DNA of 36,901 bases. It comes from Patescibacteria group bacterium. GTDB taxonomy: Bacteria; Patescibacteriota; Patescibacteriia; Patescibacteriales; JAQTRU01. Under the pieces are notes generated by a model. The model was given only the letters and a program-made list of their open reading frames with translations, was not told where the DNA came from and made no database searches. Position numbers and translations under genes: made by a program. The stretch covers positions 66,680 through 103,580 of the forward strand of contig JAQUPG010000004.1 of assembly GCA_028716725.1 (NCBI GenBank), written 5' to 3'. Below, piece by piece: positions 30,877 through 36,901 of this stretch. Position 1 is the stretch's first letter, and each line of letters begins with the position of its first letter.

Positions 30877-30906
30877 CTCTTTACTTCTCCTTCCTTTCTT
30901 TACAGG

Positions 30907-31104
30907 TTAAAATTGCCGAGGAACTGTGATTTCTCTTGCTATTCTTCCGAGTCTGAATCGTTGGTGCGAGCAGTTGCGGCAGACCAAAAGAGACTTTCTT
31001 GGATGGTGTCTCCGCCAGATTTGGCAACCTTTTGTGGTCTTGCTGTCGCATTTTTGTGTCTTTTCCGCTTTACGAGGTCTCCTGTTTTTTAGCCTTACTG
31101 CCAT
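30907..31104 (-). CDS. Small basic Cys-containing protein, possible zinc ribbon
   Basis: The protein has 65 residues, strongly basic (MAVRLKNRRPRKAEKTQK), with four Cys: Cys19, Cys27, and a CRNC pair at 42-45 followed by HQRF. That arrangement could bind zinc. I do not recognise the family. The basic, Arg-rich composition resembles small ribosomal or nucleic-acid-binding proteins. The ATG is preceded by GGGGGAGGAAGT, a strong SD. Gaps are 25 nt to the upstream membrane gene and 30 nt to pyrF, so it is probably part of that operon. A small real gene is likely, but a chance ORF is possible. Confidence 0.5.
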   Translation of the reverse strand: MAVRLKNRRPRKAEKTQKCDSKTTKGCQIWRRHHPRKSLLVCRNCSHQRFRLGRIAREITVPRQF

Positions 31105-31129
31105 ACTTCCTCCCCCTTTCTTTTTCTGT

Positions 31130-31708
31130 TTATTTTATCTTCCGGTAAGCCAGTTTTTCCTTGGCAAAAAATAAAATAAAAAACACTATACCCAAAACAA
31201 CAGCCGCTAAAGCAGTCAGGAATAAACCCATGATCCCAAAAATAACGGCCAAGAAGATTATGCAAACTCCCAGTGTTGATATACTGTCCATTTTCTCCAT
31301 CTTTTTCTTGGCCTCACTGCCGGTAGAAAAGGCATGTTTTGGGTCAGTAGCGACAACTATGCCAATTAACAACGCCGCTAACGCCAGAACGCCGAATGCT
31401 TTAAAAGCATCCCTCCCTAATTTTAAGAACTCAACTGCCAATTTTGAGTACTTGGCTATACCTCTGCGGAGCTTACTCTTGGGGTCAATAAAAATGGCGA
31501 CGATCCAAAGCCCGGCTGCTATCGTGAGAAGAAAAAACATCGCCAGGCAGAAACCCAGAAATACAAAAAATCCTTTTACCGCCCGGAGGATAGACAAAAG
31601 GATAAGCCCGATCACATAAAGGATAAGAAGAAAAAAATCAATCAGTCCTTGATGTCGCTTGCCCCAGGCCGTATCACATAACCTACCAATCAAAGGTCTC
31701 CCTCTCAT
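31130..31708 (-). CDS. Integral membrane protein of unknown function
   Basis: The protein has 192 residues and about five hydrophobic segments: 22-45, 48-72, 104-122, 142-165 and 165-185. Between them lies a basic loop (KSKLRRGIAKYSK, about 77-89) and a charged loop with KKKMEKMDS. No family recognised and no catalytic motif visible. It is the first gene of the run that continues with the small Cys protein, pyrF and pyrE, and the start has GGAG close to the ATG. Co-transcription may simply be positional. The opening residues MRGRPLIGRLCDTAWGKRHQ are polar and unlike a signal peptide. Confidence 0.72.
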   Translation of the reverse strand: MRGRPLIGRLCDTAWGKRHQGLIDFFLLILYVIGLILLSILRAVKGFFVFLGFCLAMFFLLTIAAGLWIVAIFIDPKSKLRRGIAKYSKLAVEFLKLGRDAFKAFGVLALAALLIGIVVATDPKHAFSTGSEAKKKMEKMDSISTLGVCIIFLAVIFGIMGLFLTALAAVVLGIVFFILFFAKEKLAYRKIK

Positions 31709-31776
31709 TTCTCCAACCTCGCTTTTTTATGTTTTGTGTGTTTTGCTAGTTGTTCACTTTTTAAAGAACTATATTT

Positions 31777-31812
31777 AAAAAGCCCAAAGAATAAATCCTC
31801 CTTGGACTTTTT
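31777..31812 (-). terminator. Terminator of the DUF5671-type gene
   Basis: The stem AAAAAGTCCAA/TTTGGGCTTTTT (with one G-T pair) and a 13-nt loop ends in a T run on the minus strand. It lies 30 nt beyond the stop at 31843 and separates that gene from the pyrimidine block. Confidence 0.72.
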
Positions 31813-31842
31813 ATATTACTATATTTTTCTCTTTTGAGCAAT

Positions 31843-32778
31843 CTATCTCACCGGCACAGAAATGGGGGCCTTCAGGTTGTCTTCGGTATGAACTTTTTGC
31901 TGCAAGCACTGGTAGCCGGCATCATGCGTCCACTTATCCTTATAATAAGTATATTCCTGTATATTCTCATTTTTATTTGAGGCCTTAAAGGTAGCGCAAA
32001 GCTCATAAGTATTTTTATCAACTATGCGATAGTCAAACAAAATCTTAGAAGCCGGGTCTTTTATGGTCTCTTCGCCTAAATAGCTGTATTCGGTTTTAAG
32101 CTCGTTCAGGCCTTCCGGCAATTTCTTAAATTCCTGATAATAGCTGGTAATGGCCATATCTATGCTATTAAAATTATCCAGGATAAAATTATCAAATTTC
32201 CGGTTCCTAGTCTGGGTCGGGGACTCCACGATAAAAAGAGAAGCGACAAAAATTGCTATTACCAAAACTAAAGAAGCATAAAAATAAACCTGGATAACCC
32301 GGTTTTTCTTTTTTACGTCTTCCCGCCGGATATCATAAAAATAAAAAGTAAAAACCGCGGCCGCAATAAAAATCGCGGTAATGGCTTTTAGGATAAACTT
32401 GGTGGTCAGCTCCCCGTCCAAGAAACTGTTAATTGTTGCAATCAGCCAGCCCAGCATTACGACGGACGAAACCAGGAGAATAAAATAAGTAAGCCATTTC
32501 CTTATGCCGGAGTCCTTATCCAGGGCGCCCGATAATAAACTTTTGCAAATCCGCCATATACAAATATAAAATATGGGCGCGGAAATTATTAAAGCGGAAA
32601 TCGCGAATTTAAGCTGGCTCGGGGAAAACTGGCCCTGATAAAGGTTCAGGATATCCGGGATGTTTTTGTTGATAATCTGAAAAATAATCATGCCCGAAGT
32701 AAGCGCCATGAAAATTAGCGCCACCAGGGACAGCATGTAAAAAAAGGCGAATTTCGCCGCATTGCTTTTTGTTTCCAT
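31843..32778 (-). CDS. DUF5671-type multi-spanning membrane protein
   Basis: The protein has 311 residues. Five hydrophobic segments lie in the first 200: about 9-32, 53-72, 90-112, 128-147 and 165-185. The first four match the DUF5671-like pattern (AFFYMLSLVALIFMALTSGM; ALIISAPIFYICIW; WLTYFILLVSSVVMLGWLIA; LKAITAIFIAAAVFTFYF). The C-terminal about 115 residues are soluble, with FDNFILDNFNSIDMAITSYY and TYELCATFKA, which resembles the pilin-like or secretion-pseudopilin tail that often follows such membrane regions. The function is unknown. It is followed (high-coordinate side) by small unknown genes with 18-nt spacing, so they may share a transcript. No SD is visible. Confidence 0.75.
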   Translation of the reverse strand: METKSNAAKFAFFYMLSLVALIFMALTSGMIIFQIINKNIPDILNLYQGQFSPSQLKFAISALIISAPIFYICIWRICKSLLSGALDKDSGIRKWLTYFILLVSSVVMLGWLIATINSFLDGELTTKFILKAITAIFIAAAVFTFYFYDIRREDVKKKNRVIQVYFYASLVLVIAIFVASLFIVESPTQTRNRKFDNFILDNFNSIDMAITSYYQEFKKLPEGLNELKTEYSYLGEETIKDPASKILFDYRIVDKNTYELCATFKASNKNENIQEYTYYKDKWTHDAGYQCLQQKVHTEDNLKAPISVPVR

Positions 32779-32796
32779 ATATTTTTTATAAGTTAA

Positions 32797-33099
32797 TTAT
32801 TTAATCGGCAGTTTTCTCTGCCTTTGTTTTATTATTTCTTTGGCCGCCCGCTTCCCCGCCGGCGTCAGCTTAACTTTATTTATAAACCATTTCTTAGCGG
32901 TTTTCCGGCCGAAAGCCACCAACAAGTCTTTAGCCACTAAACCTTCCAGACTGTTATGGATTATATCCTGGATGCTTTTTTTATTTTCCTCGAATTCTTC
33001 TTTCGGATAAAAGCCGTAAAAATCCGCCTTCGCGACCAGGCCGTTTTTATTAAGATAGCATTGGCCTAAAATATATTTTTGCAATCCGGACAGCCGCAT
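32797..33099 (-). CDS. Small protein, possible winged-helix fold
   Basis: The protein has 100 residues, basic at the C-terminus (LTPAGKRAAKEIIKQRQRK). The order of predicted elements, helix (LQKYILGQCYL), helix (EEFEENKKSIQDIIHNSLEGLVAKDLLV), beta (GRKTAKKWFINKVKLTPAG) and basic helix, resembles a compact winged-helix DNA-binding protein such as PadR- or MarR-like regulators. This is a fold guess, not a family match. It lies 9 nt after the gene at 33109 on the same strand. The ATG at 33099 is preceded by AAAAAT with no SD. Confidence 0.55.
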   Translation of the reverse strand: MRLSGLQKYILGQCYLNKNGLVAKADFYGFYPKEEFEENKKSIQDIIHNSLEGLVAKDLLVAFGRKTAKKWFINKVKLTPAGKRAAKEIIKQRQRKLPIK

Positions 33100-33108
33100 A
33101 TTTTTAAT

Positions 33109-33438
33109 TTATTTTTCGTCTTCTCCTCCGTCTTCAGGTTCTTTTTGCTCCTCCTCTAATCTTTTTATAAACTTTTCTATTGAATGTTCATCGTCGGGAA
33201 ACTCAAAATATTTACATTTTTTATAATCGGGGGAGTTCAAGACATAATATAGAGCATATTCTTCATAATCATCATATTTATTTTTTAAATACCTAGAAAA
33301 CTTAATCATTTCACTATTAGTCTTTTGCCAGTCTTTATCCAAAAGGTTTAACAATCTACCCTTCAAATTATCAAATTTTTCTTTTTCTACCAGCTCCTTT
33401 TCTTTTTCATTCCCTGGTTTTTCAATTTTTTCCTGCAT
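33109..33438 (-). CDS. Acidic small protein, tandem paralog of the 33450 gene
   Basis: The protein has 109 residues, rich in Glu and Lys. The C-terminal half, YYVLNSPDYKKCKYFEF followed by DDEHSIEKFIKRLEEEQ, aligns with the next protein (YHALAGSDG, VKFLDFPDFDYSVEKFI, EKLEEEQ). The N-terminal QEKIEKPGNEKEK also matches that neighbour's NEKIEKPDNEKE. The family is unknown; no membrane segment or signal peptide. The pair arose by tandem duplication, and only the other copy carries the ISNGV element N-terminus. It lies 11 nt after the neighbouring stop. Confidence 0.65.
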   Translation of the reverse strand: MQEKIEKPGNEKEKELVEKEKFDNLKGRLLNLLDKDWQKTNSEMIKFSRYLKNKYDDYEEYALYYVLNSPDYKKCKYFEFPDDEHSIEKFIKRLEEEQKEPEDGGEDEK

Positions 33439-33449
33439 ATTTTTAAAAA

Positions 33450-33830
33450 TTATTTTTTATCTTTCTCTTCTTTCTCTCCTCCTTGCTCCTCTTCTAATTT
33501 TTCTATAAATTTTTCTACTGAATAATCGAAATCAGGAAAATCCAAAAACTTAACAATATCTTCGTAGCCATCGCTTCCTGCTAGAGCATGATACAAAACA
33601 CATTCGCGGACTCCCTCCATGCCGTACTTTTTTAATAAATCATTTTTAAAATGGCCCATTTTTTCACTAATAGCAATTTTTTCCTGGATGGTTATGCCTT
33701 CTCTATATAAAATTCGGTGCAATCTTTCCCTTAAAAGGGCGGCTTCCTTAAACCATCTTTCCTTTTCATTATCTGGTTTTTCAATTTTTTCGTTCACCCC
33801 GTTAGAAATTTCCTGTTTTTCTCTCTCCAT
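33450..33830 (-). CDS. Acidic small protein starting in a palindromic element
   Basis: The protein has 126 residues, rich in Glu and Lys, and helical. Its start codon and first 13 residues (MEREKQEISNGVN) are encoded by the palindromic element at 33796-33899, as for the AI-2E permease at 3045. The rest (NEKIEKPDNEKERWFKEAAL onward) aligns with the tandem paralog at 33109. The core has MGHFKNDLLKKYGMEGVREC and a C-terminal FDYSVEKFIEKLEEEQ. No known family and no membrane segment. The paralog starts at MQEKIEKP, close to where this protein leaves the element, which suggests the element replaced the original start. Confidence 0.65.
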   Translation of the reverse strand: MEREKQEISNGVNEKIEKPDNEKERWFKEAALLRERLHRILYREGITIQEKIAISEKMGHFKNDLLKKYGMEGVRECVLYHALAGSDGYEDIVKFLDFPDFDYSVEKFIEKLEEEQGGEKEEKDKK

Positions 33831-33899
33831 AATAATATTGTTTATTTTTTAAATATTTTCCCTGTTAACCACACTTTAGAAAACTATTTCTAACGGGGT
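33796..33899. repeat. Palindromic element carrying the 33450 gene start codon
   Basis: Arms ACCCCGTTAGAAAT (33796-33809) and ATTTCTAACGGGGT (33886-33899) bound 104 bp. The ATG lies at 33830, 34 nt from the left end, exactly as in the element at 3011-3115. CTCCATAATAATAT next to the start is shared by both elements. Confidence 0.88.
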
Positions 33900-33919
33900 T
33901 CATATTTTCCATAATCATT

Positions 33920-33954
33920 GTCAATTGTTAACTGTCAAATGTTAAAAGTTATTT
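33920..33954. repeat. Solo 35-bp heptamer array at the asnS 3' end
   Basis: Five exact 7-bp units read GTCAATT, GTTAACT, GTCAAAT, GTTAAAA, GTTATTT. The last base overlaps the asnS stop codon (33954-33956). A palindromic element ends 20 nt away. Confidence 0.9.
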
Positions 33955-35366
33955 TAAAACTCCGCATTCTTCGGCGTGCGCGGGAAAGGAATAACGTCGC
34001 GGATATTGGCCATGCCCGTTAAATACATTATGGCTCTTTCAAATCCAAGCCCGAACCCGGCGTGCTTTACTCCGCCATATCTTCTTAAATCCAGATACCA
34101 CTCGTAATCCTCCCTGTTTAAACCAAAGTCTTTTATCCTTTTTTCCAAAACGTCCAGCCGCTCCTCCCTTTGGCTGCCGCCGATAATTTCCCCCACGCCC
34201 GGCACTAATAAATCCATGGCGGCCACGGTCTTAGCGTCGTCATTTAAGCGCATGTAAAAAGCCTTAATCTTTGCCGGATAATCCGTAACAAAAACCGGTT
34301 TATTGAATTCTTTTTCCGTCAGATAACGCTCATGTTCGGTCTGCAAATCAATCCCCCACTTAACCGGGTATTTAAATTTCTCTTTGGCGTTTTTTAAAAT
34401 CTCAATCGCCTTCGTATAAGTTAAGCGCTGGAAATCAGATTTTACGACATTATCCAGGCGCTTTTCCAGATCTTTATCAATGAATTTAGAAAAAAATTCC
34501 ATCTCGGCCGGGCAATTTTTCCTGACATAATCTATTAGATATTTTACCATCTCCTCCGCCAAATCCATATTATCCCCTAAATCAGCAAAAGCCATTTCCG
34601 GCTCTATCATCCAGAATTCGGCCGCATGGCGCGGCGTATTGGAGTTTTCCGCCCGGAAAGTCGGGCCAAAAGTATAAATCTTGCGGAAAGCCAGGGCAAA
34701 AGCTTCGCCATTAAGTTGCCCGCTTACCGTCAGGTTGGTTTTCTTCCCGAAAAAATCTTCTTCATAATTAATTTTCCCCTTTTCATTTTTCGGCGGCTTA
34801 TTCATATCAAGCGTGGTCACGGAAAACATCTCCCCGGCCCCTTCGCAGTCGCTACCGGTGATAATCGGGGAATGAAGATAAATAAATCCCCTTTCCTGAA
34901 AAAATTTATGGAGAGCGAAAGCCAGAACCGAACGCAGCCGGAAAACCGCGGAGAAAGTATTGGTCCTTGGCCGCAAATGGGCAACCGTGCGCAAAAATTC
35001 AAAAGAATGGTGCTTCTTCTGCAAAGGATAGCCTTCGGCAGTTAAACTGATGACTTCAATCTTATCCGCCCTTAATTCAAAGGCCTGCCCGGCCGCCGGC
35101 GATTTTATAAGCTCGCCCTCCGCCGTAATCGCCGAACCAATAGATAATTTTGTAAGCTCTTCAAAATTATTCAGCTTATCTCCGTAAACAACCTGCAAAT
35201 TATTCAAAAAAGTTCCGTCATTTAATTCAATGAAACCGACATTAGCGGACGACCGCCCGGTTCTTACCCAGCCGGAAACAGAAATTTTTTCCGCCTTAAT
35301 TGAAAAATGGCCGGATAAAAATTTCTCCGGTTCCTTATAAATTTGTTTTATCAAAACTTTTTGCAT
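33954..35366 (-). CDS. asnS: Asparaginyl-tRNA synthetase
   Basis: The protein has 470 residues, a complete class IIb synthetase that charges tRNA-Asn with Asn. The N-terminal OB-fold anticodon domain covers about 15-110 ([22 protein letters not shown]). Family motifs are [17 protein letters not shown], a long insertion with [18 protein letters not shown], motif 2 with [25 protein letters not shown], and motif 3 with [16 protein letters not shown] and [12 protein letters not shown]. The SNTPRH signature marks AsnRS, not archaeal-type AspRS. With a bacterial AspRS next to it, direct charging of both Asn and Asp is expected. The start has no SD. Confidence 0.95.
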   Translation of the reverse strand: MQKVLIKQIYKEPEKFLSGHFSIKAEKISVSGWVRTGRSSANVGFIELNDGTFLNNLQVVYGDKLNNFEELTKLSIGSAITAEGELIKSPAAGQAFELRADKIEVISLTAEGYPLQKKHHSFEFLRTVAHLRPRTNTFSAVFRLRSVLAFALHKFFQERGFIYLHSPIITGSDCEGAGEMFSVTTLDMNKPPKNEKGKINYEEDFFGKKTNLTVSGQLNGEAFALAFRKIYTFGPTFRAENSNTPRHAAEFWMIEPEMAFADLGDNMDLAEEMVKYLIDYVRKNCPAEMEFFSKFIDKDLEKRLDNVVKSDFQRLTYTKAIEILKNAKEKFKYPVKWGIDLQTEHERYLTEKEFNKPVFVTDYPAKIKAFYMRLNDDAKTVAAMDLLVPGVGEIIGGSQREERLDVLEKRIKDFGLNREDYEWYLDLRRYGGVKHAGFGLGFERAIMYLTGMANIRDVIPFPRTPKNAEF

Positions 35367-35377
35367 TTTTTATTTTG

Positions 35378-35412
35378 TGCGATATGCGATATGCGATATG
35401 CGATATGCGATA
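35378..35412. repeat. Five-copy TGCGATA tandem repeat between aspS and asnS
   Basis: Five perfect 7-bp copies occupy exactly 35 bp, then degenerate (CGCGTTATGTG) up to the aspS stop. The repeat fills almost the whole 50-bp gap between the aspS stop and the asnS start, so it would lie in the asnS leader. The sequence is unrelated to the GTYAAWW arrays, but period and length are the same. Confidence 0.95.
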
Positions 35413-35416
35413 CGCG

Positions 35417-36901
35417 TTATGTGATTTTAATCCCCAGCTCTTTCAGCTGCTTTTCGCTTACTTCGCTCGGGGCTCCCATCATCACGTCGCGCGCTTGCCC
35501 GTCTTTAGGAAAAGCGTAAATATCGCGGATTGACTCGCAGTCAAGTAAAATCATAAGAAGCCGGTCAAGGCCCGGCGCAAACCCGCCGTGCGGCGGAGCG
35601 CCGTAGCTAAAAGCTTTTATCATATGCCCGAATTTTTTATCAACTTCCTTTTTCGAATAACCAGCAATGGCAAAAGCTTTGTACATAATTTCCGGCTCGT
35701 GGTTCCTGATAGCGCCCGAGGATATTTCGTACCCGTTGCAGACCAAATCATATTGATAAGCTAAAATTTCCAGCGGCTTCTTGGTCTCCAGGGCTTTCAT
35801 CCCTCCCTGGGGCATGGAAAAAGGATTATGGGAAAAATCGATTTTACCTTCTTCAAGTTCCGAATAATCAAACATGGGAAAATCATAAATCCAAGCCCAG
35901 GCGACTTTCCCGTTATCTTTCAAATTTAACTTTGTTCCGCATTCGCTGCGAACCGCACCCAAGACCTGGCAGGCCGACCGCCAGCTATCAGCGCTAAAAA
36001 ATATTATATCGCCGTCTTTAGCCCCCACTTTTTTCACTATCTCTTTTGCCAGCTTATCGCCCAAAAATTTTACTATCGGGGAATGCAGTTCGCCTTTTTC
36101 TTTAATAATTAAATAAGCTAATCCTTTGGCGCCTTTTGCCTTAGCCACTTCGGTTAACTCATCAATTTCCTTGCGGGTAAACTTGGCCCCGCCATCAAAT
36201 TTTAAGGCCTGAACGGTTCCGCCTGATTTTATTGCATCTTTAAATACGCTAAACCCGCAACCCTTGGTTAAATCCGTGATTTCGGCAATCTCCATATTAA
36301 ACCTTAAGTCCGGTTTGTCCGAGCCGTATTTGCCTATGGCCTCTTTATAAGTTAAGCGCGGAAATGGCTTAGTTAAAATCTTTTTCTTCCCGAATTTTTC
36401 TGATAATTCTATCATCAGCGGCTCAACCGCCTGCCAGATATCTTCCTGCTTGACAAAACTCATTTCCAAGTCAATTTGGTAAAAATCTCCCGGATGCCGG
36501 TCCGCCCGCGTGTCTTCGTCCCTAAAGCAGGGCGCTATCTGAAAATATTTATCAACTCCGGCGACCATCAATAATTGCTTAAATTGCTGCGGCGCCTGCG
36601 GCAGGGCGTAAAATTTTCCCGGATAAAGCCGCGACGGCACTAAATAATCGCGCGCCCCTTCCGGCGAGGAATTAGCCAGAATCGGCGTCTGCACTTCAAT
36701 AAAATCGCGCTTGTGAAAATACTCCCGAATATATCTTATTATTTCATCGCGGGTCTTAATTATTTTCTGCAGTTCCGGACGGCGCAAATCCAAAAACCTG
36801 TATTCCAACCGCAGGGCCTCGTTAGCCCCTTTGGCTTTTTCTTCATCAATCTCAAACGGCGGAGTCTTAGACTGGCTTAGAATTTCCAGACCCAGAACCA
36901 G
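35417..36901 (-). CDS. aspS: Aspartyl-tRNA synthetase, 5' end outside window
   Basis: The frame is open to the right edge (495 codons with the stop), so the N-terminal anticodon-binding domain is cut off. The TTG at 36808 is internal: the 31 codons before it read on into LEILSQSKTPPFEIDEE, the normal family sequence. Visible parts are YRFLDLRRPELQKI, motif 2 with APQQFKQLLMVAGVDKYFQIA and CFRDEDTRADRHPGDFYQID, the bacterial-type GAD insertion domain (about DKPDLRFNME to FLGDK), and motif 3 with GLDRLLMILLDCESIRD and AFPKDGQARD. The GAD domain and FPKDGQARD mark bacterial AspRS. It lies 50 bp upstream of asnS, which it precedes in transcription. Confidence 0.96.
   Translation of the reverse strand: MVLGLEILSQSKTPPFEIDEEKAKGANEALRLEYRFLDLRRPELQKIIKTRDEIIRYIREYFHKRDFIEVQTPILANSSPEGARDYLVPSRLYPGKFYALPQAPQQFKQLLMVAGVDKYFQIAPCFRDEDTRADRHPGDFYQIDLEMSFVKQEDIWQAVEPLMIELSEKFGKKKILTKPFPRLTYKEAIGKYGSDKPDLRFNMEIAEITDLTKGCGFSVFKDAIKSGGTVQALKFDGGAKFTRKEIDELTEVAKAKGAKGLAYLIIKEKGELHSPIVKFLGDKLAKEIVKKVGAKDGDIIFFSADSWRSACQVLGAVRSECGTKLNLKDNGKVAWAWIYDFPMFDYSELEEGKIDFSHNPFSMPQGGMKALETKKPLEILAYQYDLVCNGYEISSGAIRNHEPEIMYKAFAIAGYSKKEVDKKFGHMIKAFSYGAPPHGGFAPGLDRLLMILLDCESIRDIYAFPKDGQARDVMMGAPSEVSEKQLKELGIKIT

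Noticed and set aside
31161-31619. 152-residue plus-strand ORF
   Set aside because: It is antisense to the membrane protein at 31130 and has low-complexity composition with no family features.
35417-36808. aspS starting at 36808 as a complete gene
   Set aside because: The codon is TTG and the frame continues upstream with conserved AspRS sequence to the window edge.

Overview
The window looks like chromosome from a reduced-genome bacterium of the Patescibacteria (Candidate Phyla Radiation) type, possibly the Parcubacteria/ABY1 side. This is inferred, not proven. The grounds are low G+C; almost every gene on the minus strand; three S23/IVP four-helix-bundle genes; separate AsnRS and AspRS; very large secreted beta-helix proteins; many SD-less starts; and abundant small intergenic palindromes. 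UGA behaves as a stop codon throughout. No rRNA, CRISPR array, transposase or integrase gene was seen.

Layout from low to high coordinate, genes on the minus strand: an ImmA/IrrE-type metallopeptidase cut by the left edge (1-1185); tRNA-Trp; a four-helix-bundle gene; an AI-2E family permease; a small lipoprotein; rpmG; mutM. Then come two giant secreted beta-helix proteins (about 2200 residues each, 5054-18551) with homologous promoters and leaders. Next are two small monocistronic unknown genes, a membrane-anchored CAP-domain protein, tRNA-Tyr, a second four-helix-bundle gene, tRNA-Thr and a TPR protein. A housekeeping run follows: class II aldolase, triosephosphate isomerase, D-Ala-D-Ala carboxypeptidase, ScpB and ScpA, a third four-helix-bundle gene and a YbaK-type deacylase. 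Then a pyrimidine block (OPRT, OMP decarboxylase, a small Cys protein, a membrane protein), a DUF5671-type membrane protein, small unknowns, asnS, and aspS cut by the right edge.

The most interesting layer is a set of repeat families. (1) Arrays of about five 7-bp units (consensus GTYAAWW, 35 bp) occur at many gene borders, and in inverted pairs they bracket each of the three four-helix-bundle genes. One such cassette sits between tRNA-Thr and tRNA-Tyr. This looks like a small non-autonomous or unusual mobile cassette. (2) A palindromic element with arms ACCCCGTTAGAAAT / ATTTCTAACGGGGT occurs at five loci. At two it supplies the start codon and the first 13 codons of unrelated proteins. At one it is inserted in frame inside mutM. 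At one it sits in a giant-gene leader whose paralogous leader in this window looks like the empty site. (3) Other inverted or periodic elements lie next to rpmG (8-bp period), fba and dacA (shared long palindrome) and between aspS and asnS (TGCGATA x5).

Start selection: most genes lack a Shine-Dalgarno sequence. The pyrimidine block and the two small genes at 18944-19742 have strong ones, which points to a different origin or expression mode. Several longest open frames begin at TTG inside repeats; for those I moved the start to the first plausible ATG.
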